NCBI RefSeq assembly: GCF_014163735.1
Contig: NZ_JACJDV010000025.1
Span: 1-35,034, forward strand
Reading direction: 5' to 3'
Source: Shewanella sp. SR44-3
Lineage (GTDB): Bacteria; Pseudomonadota; Gammaproteobacteria; Enterobacterales; Shewanellaceae
Length of the DNA: 35,034 nt
The position numbers and the translations under genes are program-made. Under the pieces are notes generated by a model. It saw only the letters and a program-made list of their open reading frames with translations, searched no databases and was not told the origin of the DNA. Shown here piece by piece: positions 26,372 through 35,034 of this stretch. Every line of letters begins with the position of its first letter. Within the stretch, counting starts at the first letter, position 1.

Positions 26372-27703
26372 ATGTTTTTAGCTCAAGAGATAATTCGTAA
26401 AAAGCGTAATGGCCAAGCGTTGAGCGCTGAAGAGATCCAATTCTTCGTTAATGGCATTACCACTAATTCTGTTTCTGAGGGGCAAATTGCCGCTTTCGGA
26501 ATGGCCGTTTACTTTAACGACATGAATATGGATGAACGCATCGCGTTAACCATAGGCATGCGCGATTCAGGTACAGTACTTAACTGGGATAGCTTAGGCC
26601 TTAATGGCCCAGTTATTGATAAGCACAGTACTGGTGGCGTAGGTGATGTCATCAGCCTAATGCTTGGCCCAATGGCGGCAGCATGTGGTGGTTATGTCCC
26701 TATGATTTCAGGTCGTGGACTAGGTCATACTGGTGGCACCTTAGATAAGTTTGATGCCATTCCTGGCTACCAAACTGAGCCATCGAGTGAGTTATTTAGA
26801 AAAGTGGTCAAAGAAGCGGGCGTGGCCATTATTGGTCAGACCGGTGACTTAGTACCAGCGGATAAGCGCTTTTACTCAATTCGTGACAATACCGCGACGG
26901 TCGAGTCTATCTCACTTATTACTGCATCCATTTTGTCGAAGAAATTAGCGGCAGGTTTAGATGCCTTAGTGATGGATGTCAAAGTCGGCAGCGGCGCCTT
27001 TATGCCGACCTATGAAGCATCGGAAGAGTTAGCCCGCAGTATTGCTGCGGTTGCCAATGGCGCGGGGACTAAGACTACCGCGTTATTAACTGACATGAAC
27101 CAAGTGTTGGCATCCTGTGCAGGTAACGCAGTTGAAGTGGCCGAAGCGATTAACTTCTTAACTGGCAAGTATCGCAATCCAAGACTCTATGAAGTGACCA
27201 TGGGCTTGTGTGCTGAAATGTTAATTTTGGGCGGTATAGCGCAAAATGAAGCACAAGCTCGTACTAAACTAAATACTGTATTAGATAATGGTAAAGCGGC
27301 CGAGGTATTCGGTAAAATGATTGCAGGCCTTGGCGGACCGACAGACTTTATTGAGGCGTATGATAAATATTTGCCTCAAGCTAAGATTATTCGCCCAGTG
27401 TTCAGCGATGCAGAGGGCTTTGCCCATAGTATGGATACCCGCGAACTGGGTTTAGCGGTTGTTACTTTAGGTGGCGGCCGTCGTAAACCTGGTGATGCAC
27501 TGGATTACAGTGTCGGTTTGACTCAAGTTTGTGCACTTGGAGATCAAATTTCAGCGGATAAACCAATAGCCATGATCCATGCTCAAACGGAAGATGCCTT
27601 CCTTGAAGCGGAGCAAGCGGTTAAAAATGCGATAAAAATTCAATCTTCTATGCCTGAAAAAATGCCAGAGATTTATCGCTATATCCGTGCAGCAGATTTA
27701 TAA
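26372..27703 (+). CDS. deoA: Thymidine phosphorylase
   Basis: Cleaves thymidine or deoxyuridine with phosphate to the base and 2-deoxyribose-1-phosphate. It has 443 residues (E. coli 440). Conserved marks are KHSTGGVGD, the [14 protein letters not shown] signature and [11 protein letters not shown]. The ATG at 26372 has a full AGGAGG 7 nt upstream; the longer frame from 26345 contains this site and is rejected. deoB follows after 11 nt. Confidence 0.97.
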   Translation: MFLAQEIIRKKRNGQALSAEEIQFFVNGITTNSVSEGQIAAFGMAVYFNDMNMDERIALTIGMRDSGTVLNWDSLGLNGPVIDKHSTGGVGDVISLMLGPMAAACGGYVPMISGRGLGHTGGTLDKFDAIPGYQTEPSSELFRKVVKEAGVAIIGQTGDLVPADKRFYSIRDNTATVESISLITASILSKKLAAGLDALVMDVKVGSGAFMPTYEASEELARSIAAVANGAGTKTTALLTDMNQVLASCAGNAVEVAEAINFLTGKYRNPRLYEVTMGLCAEMLILGGIAQNEAQARTKLNTVLDNGKAAEVFGKMIAGLGGPTDFIEAYDKYLPQAKIIRPVFSDAEGFAHSMDTRELGLAVVTLGGGRRKPGDALDYSVGLTQVCALGDQISADKPIAMIHAQTEDAFLEAEQAVKNAIKIQSSMPEKMPEIYRYIRAADL

Positions 27704-27714
27704 CGGAGCAACAT

Positions 27715-28929
27715 ATGAAACGTACATTTATTTTAATGCTGGATTCTTTTGGCATAGGTGCCGCCAGCGATGCAGACAAGTTTGGTGATATTGGCTCTGA
27801 TACTTTTGGTCATATTGCAAAGGCTTGTGCTGAAGGCAAGGCTGATGTAGGCCGTCAAGGTCCATTGAAATTACCTAATCTTGCTCGCTTTGGCTTAGGC
27901 CATGCTGGTTTTGAGAGCACTGGAAATTTTGCCGCAGGATTCGATGCGAATGTGGAGTTGATTGGTGCTTATGGCCATGCTGACGAATTAAGCTCTGGTA
28001 AAGACACGCCAAGTGGTCACTGGGAAATGGCAGGTGTACCTGTGCTTTATGAGTGGGGCTATTTCAGTGATTTAACTAAATCATTCCCCAAAGAATTGAC
28101 AGACAAAATTTTAAAACGTGCAGGTCTTGATGGATTTTTAGGCAACTGCCATGCTTCGGGCACACAAATTTTGGAAGAGCTTGGCGAAGAGCACATGAAA
28201 ACAGGCATGCCTATTTTCTATACCTCTGCTGATTCAGTATTTCAAATTGCCTGTCATGAAGAAAGTTTTGGCTTAGAAAACTTATACAAGTTGTGTAAAA
28301 TCGCCCGTGAAGAGCTAGAGCCTTATAATATCGGCCGCGTTATTGCGCGTCCTTTTGTAGGGACGGGGCCAAGTGATTTTGCTCGTACCGGTAATCGTCA
28401 CGATTACGCCGTGTTGCCACCAGCACCGACAGTGTTGGATAAGCTTAAAGAAGCTGGCGGTGAAGTGGTGAGTATTGGTAAAATTGCTGATATATATGCT
28501 CATAGCGGTATTACTCAACAATTTAAAGCCACTGGCCTTGAAGAATTATTTGATGAAACCCTAACGCAAATTAAACGCGCAGGGGACAACACCATAGTGT
28601 TCACAAACTTTGTAGATTTTGACTCTCATTATGGTCATCGCCGCGACGTTACAGGTTATGCTAAAGCATTAGAGTATTTTGATTCTCGCTTGCCTGAACT
28701 ATTAGCAATTTTACAGCCTGAAGATTTAGTGATTTTCACCGCTGATCATGGCTGCGATCCTACTTGGGTAGGCACAGAACACACTCGAGAGCGTGTGCCT
28801 GTACTTGCTTACGGTGCCGGTTTACCAGCAGGTTCACTGGGCCGCCGTAAGTCTTTTGCTGATATTGGCCAATCAATCGCGAGTTACTTTGAGCTTAAGC
28901 CGATGGATTATGGTCAATCATTCATTTAG
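27715..28929 (+). CDS. deoB: Phosphopentomutase
   Basis: Converts (deoxy)ribose-1-phosphate to the 5-phosphate with two manganese ions. It has 404 residues (E. coli 407). Alkaline-phosphatase-fold marks are present: metal Asp in [13 protein letters not shown], the [16 protein letters not shown] loop with the phosphorylated Thr, [11 protein letters not shown], and [18 protein letters not shown]. It begins 11 nt after deoA with a GGAG, so it is surely co-transcribed. Confidence 0.98.
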   Translation: MKRTFILMLDSFGIGAASDADKFGDIGSDTFGHIAKACAEGKADVGRQGPLKLPNLARFGLGHAGFESTGNFAAGFDANVELIGAYGHADELSSGKDTPSGHWEMAGVPVLYEWGYFSDLTKSFPKELTDKILKRAGLDGFLGNCHASGTQILEELGEEHMKTGMPIFYTSADSVFQIACHEESFGLENLYKLCKIAREELEPYNIGRVIARPFVGTGPSDFARTGNRHDYAVLPPAPTVLDKLKEAGGEVVSIGKIADIYAHSGITQQFKATGLEELFDETLTQIKRAGDNTIVFTNFVDFDSHYGHRRDVTGYAKALEYFDSRLPELLAILQPEDLVIFTADHGCDPTWVGTEHTRERVPVLAYGAGLPAGSLGRRKSFADIGQSIASYFELKPMDYGQSFI

Positions 28930-28963
28930 TTACGATTAAATTCATACAGTTATATTGATACTG

Positions 28964-28987
28964 TGCCCATTAAGATATTGATGGGCA
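28964..28987 (+). promoter_or_regulatory. Hairpin between deoB and deoD
   Basis: TGCCCAT-N10-ATGGGCA (7 bp stem) in the 86 nt gap, with no T run. It may protect or separate the mRNA segments, since deoD often shows different expression from the upstream genes. Confidence 0.35.
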
Positions 28988-29015
28988 TAAAATAAATAGA
29001 AAAGGGGTTTTTCAC

Positions 29016-29726
29016 ATGTCTACACCACACATTAATGCAGTACCAGGTGCTTTTGCTGAAACTATTTTGTTTCCAGGGGATCCTTTACGCGCTAAATATA
29101 TTGCTGAAACGTTTCTAGAAAACGTAGAGCAAGTGACTGACGTACGTAACATGTTAGGTTTCACTGGTACTTACAAAGGTACTCGTATTTCTGTTATGGG
29201 TAGTGGAATGGGCATTCCTTCATGCTCTATTTACGCTCATGAGTTAATTAAAGAATACGGTGTTAAAAACTTAATCCGTGTCGGTACTTGTGGCGCTATC
29301 AGCACAGACGTTAAAGTTCGTGACGTGATCATAGGTATGGGGGCTTGTACTGACTCTAAAGTTAACCGTTTACGCTTCAAAGACAATGACTTCGCAGCTA
29401 TTGCTGATTACAGTCTATTAAGTGCAGTGGTTGATTCAGCTAAAGAGCACGGCACTAAAATCCGTGTTGGTAATGTCTTCTCTGCTGATTTGTTCTACAC
29501 CCCAGATCCACAGATGTTTGATGTGATGGAAAAAATGGGTGTTTTAGGCGTCGAAATGGAAGCTGCTGGTCTATACGGTGTAGCACATGAATTAGGTGCT
29601 AAAGCCCTATGTGTTGTGACTGTATCTGATCACATACGTACTGGCGAAAAAACTTCAGCAGAAGAGCGTCAAACTACATTTAATGACATGATCATCATGA
29701 CATTAGATGCAGCTATCACACTGTAA
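29016..29726 (+). CDS. deoD: Purine nucleoside phosphorylase (DeoD type)
   Basis: Phosphorolysis of purine (deoxy)nucleosides to free base and pentose-1-phosphate. It has 236 residues (E. coli 239). Typical marks are TPHINA with His5, the phosphate-binding [10 protein letters not shown] with Arg25, [19 protein letters not shown] for the ribose, and the VSDHI loop with the catalytic Asp. AAGGGG lies ahead of the ATG. It is the last gene of the deo operon, closed by a strong terminator. A Shewanella chromosome may carry a second copy. Confidence 0.97.
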   Translation: MSTPHINAVPGAFAETILFPGDPLRAKYIAETFLENVEQVTDVRNMLGFTGTYKGTRISVMGSGMGIPSCSIYAHELIKEYGVKNLIRVGTCGAISTDVKVRDVIIGMGACTDSKVNRLRFKDNDFAAIADYSLLSAVVDSAKEHGTKIRVGNVFSADLFYTPDPQMFDVMEKMGVLGVEMEAAGLYGVAHELGAKALCVVTVSDHIRTGEKTSAEERQTTFNDMIIMTLDAAITL

Positions 29727-29780
29727 TTACATTATGTACGCTGGTTAGCATGAGTTAACTTTAGCGCCTACAAAATGTCA

Positions 29781-29809
29781 AAACGGACTCAATGGAGTCC
29801 GTTTTTTTT
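29781..29809 (+). terminator. Rho-independent terminator of the deo operon
   Basis: Stem AAACGGACTC/GAGTCCGTTT (10 bp) with loop AATG and a run of eight T. Confidence 0.9.
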
Positions 29810-29860
29810 GATATCAACATGGCTTTTTGCGTTATGTATCCATTTGTGTAGTGATCAAGC

Positions 29861-29922
29861 TGAGGCTTGAATCACATATTACCTCAGTTCTTTTTACATC
29901 GAGTCAAAATTAGAGCTATTAT
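29861..29922 (+). promoter_or_regulatory. Predicted promoter and CRP-like site of the hydrolase pair
   Basis: TTTACA (29893-29898), 18 bp, TATTAT (29917-29922). Upstream, TGAGG-N6-TCACA (29861-29876) resembles a CRP site with a good right half; it would lie near -61, the class I position. Confidence 0.35.
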
Positions 29923-29954
29923 TCTAATTGTTAAAACTTAATGAGGGACTACAA

Positions 29955-30911
29955 GTGAATACTCTAAAAGGAACACTCCTAGGCATAGCGGTAGCCTTGG
30001 CCTGTGTATTAATGGGCGCCGTACTCTATGTTAACGCAATCGCTAAAGGTAGTCTTGCGGCTGCTGATCCTCAGGGTTACAGTGTTATCGAAGCTAACGG
30101 CCTTAGCTTTGCCGTTGATATACGCGGTGATAAAACAGCAACACCTGTGATATTGCTCCATGGATTCCCCGAATCAGCCGTAATGTGGGACAAGTTCATG
30201 GATGAGCTCACAGCTAATGGCTTTTACGCTATAGCTCCTAATCAGCGTGGTTATAGCGCTGGCGCAAGACCAGATGAAATTGAACAATATCAATTGAAGT
30301 ATTTAACTTCTGATATTACAGCTATTGCAGATCAATTAGGGCTAAAACAATTTCATTTGATTGGTCACGACTGGGGGGCTGCAGTAGGTTGGCAGATCGC
30401 TGCAGAAAACTCTGAACGAGTGCTCAGCTATGCAGCAATTTCTGTGCCTCATATTGACGCTTTTGGTAAAGCATATCGCGAAGATCCCACCCAATTTGAA
30501 GCCAGTGCTTATATTCGTTTCTTTCAAAAATCGACTTTACCTGAGTTCATGATGGCAAAAAGCAATTATGAGCGTTTAAAATCTATTTGGAAACAACATG
30601 ATGCTACGGAAATTGCGCACTATGTTGGTATTCTTAGCCAAGGAAAGGCGTTAACTGGTGCTATCAACTGGTATCGGGCAAACTTCCCTGTTTTTACTAA
30701 TGGCTTAGATGTTGGAAAAGTGAAGGTGCCAGTGACCTTTATTTGGGGGAATCAAGATCATGCGCTCAAGCGTTCAGGTGTTGATGACACTAAAAATTAC
30801 GTCGACAGTGACTATTTGTTTATCGAAATGGATGCAGGTCACTGGATTATTCAAGAGCAATACCAAGAACTAAGCGAGCACTTGTTAGCTCATTTAGCTA
30901 AGTATAAGTAG
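29955..30911 (+). CDS. Membrane-anchored alpha/beta hydrolase, epoxide hydrolase type
   Basis: Predicted hydrolase with an N-terminal membrane anchor (LLGIAVALACVLMGAVLYV), active site probably periplasmic, 318 residues. Catalytic layout: HGFPES (oxyanion), GHDWGA with Asp139 as nucleophile, acid Asp in WGNQDHAL and His in DAGHWI. An Asp nucleophile in GHDWG is typical of soluble epoxide hydrolases and haloalkane dehalogenases; the substrate is unknown. GTG at 29955 is chosen because AGGG lies 7 nt upstream; a TTG at 29928 is less likely. A second hydrolase follows after 73 nt. Confidence 0.85.
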   Translation: MNTLKGTLLGIAVALACVLMGAVLYVNAIAKGSLAAADPQGYSVIEANGLSFAVDIRGDKTATPVILLHGFPESAVMWDKFMDELTANGFYAIAPNQRGYSAGARPDEIEQYQLKYLTSDITAIADQLGLKQFHLIGHDWGAAVGWQIAAENSERVLSYAAISVPHIDAFGKAYREDPTQFEASAYIRFFQKSTLPEFMMAKSNYERLKSIWKQHDATEIAHYVGILSQGKALTGAINWYRANFPVFTNGLDVGKVKVPVTFIWGNQDHALKRSGVDDTKNYVDSDYLFIEMDAGHWIIQEQYQELSEHLLAHLAKYK

Positions 30912-30984
30912 CCTAGCTTCCATTGGTTTTAAAGACCAAGTGGCGAGGCTTTCTAAAGGCAAGTTAACAATAAAAAGGATATAC

Positions 30985-31899
30985 ATGAAAAAGTTCATAA
31001 TTATAACCTTATCAATAATACTGGTGGCGCTTTCACCTGTGCTTTATTTGCTTTACACGTTTGCTTTTACAGGCCCCATTCCAGATGAGGAGTTCCAGAA
31101 AAATCTACCAAGCATAGTCAAAAATCTTGAGGTGAAATTTGATGGTGAGGGTGAAAAGACCTTGGTCTTTATCCATGGCTATCCTGATAGTTTGGAGTTG
31201 TGGGACAAGCAAGTTGAGTATTTAAAGCATGATTACTCCATTGCTAGGTTCACTCTTCCAGGATTTGAGCTCAAAGATAATGGTCAAAGGCCACATTATA
31301 ATATTAAACAGATAAGAACAATTGTTGATACCTTTATTAAAGGGCTAAATAAAGAGCATGTTACTGTTTTAGCACATGATTGGGGCGCAGTTTATGCATC
31401 TCATTATCTTGAAAAAAATGACTTAGTTGATAGGTTGGTATTATTTGATATTGGCAGTTTTGGCGAAGAGAAACGACCTGACATTAATGTTAAATATACC
31501 TTTGCATTGGCTGTCGCTTGGACTTTACCTGAATTTCTAGGTGATAAGCTTGCACTGTATACGGCAGATAAAATACTGAATATTACTGATGTCGATCCAA
31601 ACAAAACCGTTGCCGATTTACGTTCAGATCCTCGTATGACATATCCATACTGGCATTTATGGAAATCTGTATTGACTAAAAATACCATTAAGCCGGTCGA
31701 AGTTGAAAACTATGGTACGCCTTTCTTGTTCCTGTATGGTAAAGATAAAAAAGTGTGGTTCCATGCTAAAAGTTGGGAAAATCAGGTTATAGAATCAAAC
31801 AAGGGGCAGGTTGAAGTTTTACCTGGAGGTCATTGGTTTATGCAATCCTCGCCCGAACTGGTTAATCAAAAGCTTAGTGATTGGTTAAGTGCGAATTAA
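30985..31899 (+). CDS. Membrane-anchored alpha/beta hydrolase, second of a tandem pair
   Basis: It has 304 residues, with an N-terminal anchor (KKFIIITLSIILVALSPVLYLLYTF). Catalytic features: HGYPDS, AHDWGA with Asp132 as nucleophile, YGKDKKVWF and His in PGGHWF. The overall plan is that of its neighbour, but similarity is limited to the core motifs, so the duplication is old or the two were recruited separately. The ATG at 30985 has AAGGA; the longer frame from 30940 has no such site. Substrate unknown. It is followed by a 13 bp terminator stem. Confidence 0.85.
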   Translation: MKKFIIITLSIILVALSPVLYLLYTFAFTGPIPDEEFQKNLPSIVKNLEVKFDGEGEKTLVFIHGYPDSLELWDKQVEYLKHDYSIARFTLPGFELKDNGQRPHYNIKQIRTIVDTFIKGLNKEHVTVLAHDWGAVYASHYLEKNDLVDRLVLFDIGSFGEEKRPDINVKYTFALAVAWTLPEFLGDKLALYTADKILNITDVDPNKTVADLRSDPRMTYPYWHLWKSVLTKNTIKPVEVENYGTPFLFLYGKDKKVWFHAKSWENQVIESNKGQVEVLPGGHWFMQSSPELVNQKLSDWLSAN

Positions 31900-31931
31900 T
31901 ACTATGTGTTAATGGGTTAGCCCATGGTTCT

Positions 31932-31966
31932 AAAAAGGCCAAGTATGTTTATACTTGGCCTTTGTC
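31932..31966 (+). terminator. Strong hairpin terminator between convergent genes
   Basis: Perfect 13 bp stem AAAGGCCAAGTAT/ATACTTGGCCTTT with loop GTTT. T-rich on both sides, so it can serve the hydrolase pair and, from the other strand, ahpA/ytjB. Confidence 0.75.
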
Positions 31967-32047
31967 TTTGAAATGTTTTTGTCTTCGTTAGGATTTAACT
32001 GTGACACCAATTGTTAAATGGTGAGGGGCGTCTTTTGCTTAGGGAGC

Positions 32048-32701
32048 TTATTTCCCTAGCTTATCCTTTTTAGACAGGGCCTTTTTAGGTCTTTTCAACA
32101 GCTGATATCTGGCGATACGTCTATCGAACTCGGCGCGTTTAAATGACATAGATTTTGAGAGCAAGAGTCCGATAACGCCTGCCACTATAAGCATAATCTG
32201 TTGTAATTTCATGTTTTCTTCGTGGAGTATTTTAATTTCATCGAAGAAAATATTTGGGTTGAGTCTGACTTCCACATAGCCTAAATTATTGTCTCCTTGG
32301 GTAACATTTTCAATTAAGGGGGGGTAGGGCTTAAGCAAAAGCTCGAGCTCTTCTGAATCAGGATCAAGTATTTCATTGCTGACACTTTGAGCAAAAGCAA
32401 GACGGTTGCCGTTTGAGTCATAGATATTGACTGACATTATCTTAGGATCTGTGACTAAGGTGCTGGCAAGCCACTCGATTTGCTGATTATTCTTCAAAAA
32501 CATGGCAGGCGCCGCACCATTGGCAGCTTGCTGAGCGAGTAGCCTAGCCATAATTTTAGTTTGAGAATTGAGCAATTGGTTGCCATTGATCAGGCTAGAT
32601 TGCCACAAGTGCACTAAACCAAAAATCAGCCCAACAGCAACACACACTTGAAAGAGTCGGGTCATCTTGTGCCTTTTTTTAAGGCCTTTAGCAAAAATCA
32701 C
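32048..32701 (-). CDS. AhpA/YtjB (SMP) family membrane protein
   Basis: Inner-membrane protein with a periplasmic loop, 217 residues. Order: basic N-terminus (KGLKKRHK), first membrane helix (about 15-33), periplasmic region (about 34-165), second helix (about 167-188), basic cytoplasmic tail. Length, topology and divergent position next to serB match E. coli ytjB (smp). The family is of unclear function, with a role in peroxide resistance or aerobic growth proposed in Shewanella. The start is uncertain: GTG at 32701 keeps the basic leader, while ATG at 32665 has a better ribosome-binding site. Confidence 0.8.
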   Translation of the reverse strand: MIFAKGLKKRHKMTRLFQVCVAVGLIFGLVHLWQSSLINGNQLLNSQTKIMARLLAQQAANGAAPAMFLKNNQQIEWLASTLVTDPKIMSVNIYDSNGNRLAFAQSVSNEILDPDSEELELLLKPYPPLIENVTQGDNNLGYVEVRLNPNIFFDEIKILHEENMKLQQIMLIVAGVIGLLLSKSMSFKRAEFDRRIARYQLLKRPKKALSKKDKLGK

Positions 32702-32848
32702 TTTAATGTTTTCTCATTTTTATGTTTAATCCATACTAATCGAATTAAAAATGGCTGAATAGTTGTTTTATTTAACTATCAAGCATCTATAAACGCTTTA
32801 GCCATTTAACTCATCATATTTAACGCATTAACACGGGGACATTTATCC

Positions 32849-33859
32849 ATGGAAACCGCAGCCGTTCAGCCTTTATCTTGGTTTCTAAGAGATGATATTT
32901 CTGTCGCTATATTGAGTCAAACGACTGGAGGCCCTGCTGCGGATGACTCCAAAGTGTACCAATATCAGGAGAATGATTACCTAGACTTGCTAGCCTCAGT
33001 ATTTCCTGTGCGTATTCGAATCTTATTTGAGCGAGAAGTTCAATCTCAAGTTAAGGATTGGCTTAGATTGTTGCCAGCTTCCTTTGCAATCAGTATGTTG
33101 AGCAGAGAAAACAGCCTGATTGGTTTTGAAATAGCGGCCAAGCATAGCCTAGGTACTGAAATTAGGCAATTTCCAGTGCAACTAGGTGCCGAAATTATCG
33201 AAATCCACCAAGCATTACCTAGCTTACGTACTCCTGGTTTACTGGTGATGGACATGGATTCTACCGCAATTAAAATAGAATGCATCGATGAGCTTGCAAA
33301 GATGGCGGGTGTTGGTGAAGAGGTCGCAGCGGTTACAGCCTTGGCTATGCAAGGTGAGCTGGATTTTGAGCAAAGCCTAAGGCAAAGGGTCGGTAAGCTT
33401 AATGGCGCACCTGCAAGTATTATTGATGAACTGTGTCAAAGTCTGCCGCTGATGCCAGGGCTTGAAGTCATGATCAATGAGCTTAAATCTCATGGTTGGC
33501 GTTTGGTGCTCGCCTCTGGCGGCTTTAGTCATTTTGTGGACTTCCTGCAACACAAGCTTACGCTTGATGCCGCTTTTGCTAATCAACTGGTGATCCAGGA
33601 CGGCATATTACAAGGGGAAGTCACGGGGACGGTTGTTGACGCTGCGTTTAAAGCTAAGGTATTAAGCGAATGTGCTCAGCGGTGGCAAATTGCGCCAGGT
33701 CAGACGCTCGCGATTGGCGATGGTGCTAATGATATTCCTATGATTGAGCGCGCGGATTTTGGCATCGCCTTTCATGGCAAGGCTAAACTGGTTAATGCCG
33801 CAGATGCAGCTGTGAATCAGCTTGATTTGAGAGCCTTAGTGTTTTTATTGCAAGACTAA
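32849..33859 (+). CDS. serB: Phosphoserine phosphatase
   Basis: Last step of serine synthesis, 336 residues (E. coli 322). The N-terminal half (about 1-125) is the ACT-like part of the family; the HAD domain follows. Catalytic residues: nucleophile Asp135 and acid Asp137 in VMDMDSTAI, ECIDELA, SGGF for phosphate binding, KAKVL with Lys, and GDGANDIPMI for magnesium. GGGGA lies 9 nt before the ATG. It diverges from ahpA/ytjB with a 147 bp shared promoter region, as in E. coli. Confidence 0.97.
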   Translation: METAAVQPLSWFLRDDISVAILSQTTGGPAADDSKVYQYQENDYLDLLASVFPVRIRILFEREVQSQVKDWLRLLPASFAISMLSRENSLIGFEIAAKHSLGTEIRQFPVQLGAEIIEIHQALPSLRTPGLLVMDMDSTAIKIECIDELAKMAGVGEEVAAVTALAMQGELDFEQSLRQRVGKLNGAPASIIDELCQSLPLMPGLEVMINELKSHGWRLVLASGGFSHFVDFLQHKLTLDAAFANQLVIQDGILQGEVTGTVVDAAFKAKVLSECAQRWQIAPGQTLAIGDGANDIPMIERADFGIAFHGKAKLVNAADAAVNQLDLRALVFLLQD

Positions 33860-33954
33860 AATTTACCTGACTTAGGTTTTTTACTCTAATAACTTGTGTT
33901 TAGCCTTGGCTGAGATTAGTTTAGGGCTATGTTCACTTTGATGACAATATAATT

Positions 33955-34878
33955 TTGACTAGCTCAGTTTCGAAAACAACCGTAATTTCCCAGCAATCCT
34001 TATTTATTCCCTATCGTGGCGGTCAGCTGCATTTGCGCCATATCAGTCCTGAGGTTGCCTCTAATCGCACCCCTATTTTGATGCTTCATGGTGCTATGTC
34101 CAATGGCCGGGTGTTTTACAGTGATTCAGGGCGGGGACTTGGCTGCTTTATGGCGGCGGCAGGTTTTGATGTCTACGTGTTAGATACTGCTGGGCGCGGT
34201 CAGAGTGGCCCTAAAATTGCTCGGGGATTTGAATTGGGGCAAGGTGAGGTGATTCGTGAGCAATTACCCTTAGTGCATGATTATATTTTATCGCGCCATC
34301 CTTTGGTGGATAAAGTGCATTGGTGTGGCCATTCCTGGGGCGGGGTACTAATGGCTAGTGCTTTGGTGCGTCGTCGAGATCTACAGCAGAGTGTGGCGTC
34401 ATTACTGACCTTTGGCAGTAAACGCACTATTAAAACTCACTCTGTGCGTAAATGGTTGATGGTAGATTTATTCTGGAACCGATTAGCGCCAGCATTGACC
34501 TTAGTGCAAGGCTATCTCGCCGCGGATAAGCTGGGGTTTGGCATGGATAACGAAAGCCGAGCTTCATTACTGCAAAGCATTGATTGGGTGAGGGGAGACT
34601 GGATCGATCACGACGATGGTTTCGATTACGCTAAGGCAGCCACTAAAACGCAGTGGCCTAAGACTTGGTTCATTGCCGCCCATAACGATAAAGTGCTCGG
34701 TAATCCAAGCGATGTCAAAGACATGCTGGCAGAGTGTGGCATGGTTGCGCCTAAGTACACCTTGTTGGCCAAAGAAACCGGTTACTTAAATGATTATGGT
34801 CACGGCGACATGTTGACTCATGGACAAGCGGTAGAGGATCATTTCCCACAAATTGCCCATTGGTACCAAGAAGTTTAA
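33955..34878 (+). CDS. Alpha/beta hydrolase (serine nucleophile)
   Basis: Cytoplasmic hydrolase of unknown substrate, 307 residues. Motifs: LHGAMSNGR near the oxyanion site, GHSWGG with Ser127 as nucleophile, an acid Asp candidate in AAHNDKVLG and His in YGHGDML. No signal peptide or anchor, unlike the two Asp-type hydrolases upstream. The start is TTG at 33955, with a poor ribosome-binding site; no ATG or GTG lies between the upstream in-frame stop and this codon. It follows serB by 95 bp with only a weak hairpin between, so read-through from serB is possible. Confidence 0.85.
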   Translation: MTSSVSKTTVISQQSLFIPYRGGQLHLRHISPEVASNRTPILMLHGAMSNGRVFYSDSGRGLGCFMAAAGFDVYVLDTAGRGQSGPKIARGFELGQGEVIREQLPLVHDYILSRHPLVDKVHWCGHSWGGVLMASALVRRRDLQQSVASLLTFGSKRTIKTHSVRKWLMVDLFWNRLAPALTLVQGYLAADKLGFGMDNESRASLLQSIDWVRGDWIDHDDGFDYAKAATKTQWPKTWFIAAHNDKVLGNPSDVKDMLAECGMVAPKYTLLAKETGYLNDYGHGDMLTHGQAVEDHFPQIAHWYQEV

Positions 34879-34944
34879 GGCGCAAGTTTAGGTCTTTAGC
34901 CAAGCATGGCAGCTTTGAGTGAGGCTTAGTGATGAATTCAAAAA

Positions 34945-35034
34945 CTCAGGCATAGATGGGCACTGCACTTCTTGAATATGACTCTAGGGCTAGCTCAGGC
35001 ATAGATGGGCACTGCACTTCTTGAATATGACTCT
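34945..35034 (+). repeat. Tandem repeat, 49 bp period, running off the window
   Basis: Two identical 41 bp copies (34945-34985 and 34994-35034) with AGGGCTAG between, giving a 49 bp period. Each begins CTCAGGCATAGATGGGCACT and ends GAATATGACTCT. The second copy ends exactly at the window edge, so more copies may follow. No gene is seen within it. Confidence 0.85.

Noticed and set aside
34945..35034. CRISPR array at the right edge
   Set aside because: Repeats of 41 bp with an 8 bp gap do not fit a CRISPR array, whose spacers are about 30 bp and differ.

Overview
The window looks like the chromosome of a Shewanella-type marine gammaproteobacterium. This rests on the gene order and on protein features: the RpsO and PNPase sequences, the infB-rbfA-truB-rpsO and pnp-nlpI blocks, and prfC...yjjV...deoCABD...ytjB/serB, the order also known from E. 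coli and Shewanella. No rRNA, tRNA, phage or CRISPR array was seen.

Layout. (1) 1-4190: translation block, with the 3' part of infB, then rbfA, truB and rpsO, closed by terminators. (2) 4240-16190: a block separating rpsO from pnp, which are usually neighbours. It holds pepD (minus), a short transcription unit with a 31-codon ORF and a strong terminator (6017-6475), an NCS2/AzgA purine permease, and an accessory patch (8103-9463) bounded by two inverted copies of a ~90 bp repeat around an AT-rich gene with a HEPN-like Rx5H motif. After these come an RluA-family pseudouridine synthase, an FMN reductase whose natural start appears to be ATA, a secreted S8 protease with two PPC domains (minus), a DUF599 membrane protein and a membrane GGDEF-EAL protein (minus). 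(3) 16690-22490: pnp, nlpI, prfC and a YjjV-type TatD hydrolase, most with their own terminator. (4) 22550-29810: a nucleoside-use locus of nupC, a tsx-like channel and deoC-deoA-deoB-deoD. (5) 29890-35034: two tandem membrane-anchored alpha/beta hydrolases with Asp nucleophiles, ahpA/ytjB (minus) divergent from serB, a serine-type alpha/beta hydrolase, and the start of a 49 bp-period tandem repeat at the window edge.

How the genes work together. Region 4 forms a complete path: nucleosides cross the outer membrane through the Tsx-like channel, enter the cytoplasm through the NupC symporter, are split by DeoD (purines) and DeoA (pyrimidines), and the sugar phosphate is converted by DeoB and DeoC to glyceraldehyde-3-phosphate and acetaldehyde. 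CRP-like sites lie upstream of nupC and tsx, and a weaker one lies before the hydrolase pair, which suggests shared catabolite control. The infB-rpsO and pnp-nlpI blocks serve ribosome assembly, translation and RNA decay.

The least ordinary items are the 6017-6475 transcription unit with its GGA-rich leader, the repeat-bounded HEPN-like gene, the ATA start of the FMN reductase and the tandem repeat at the right edge. All functional calls come from reading the sequence; no database search was run.
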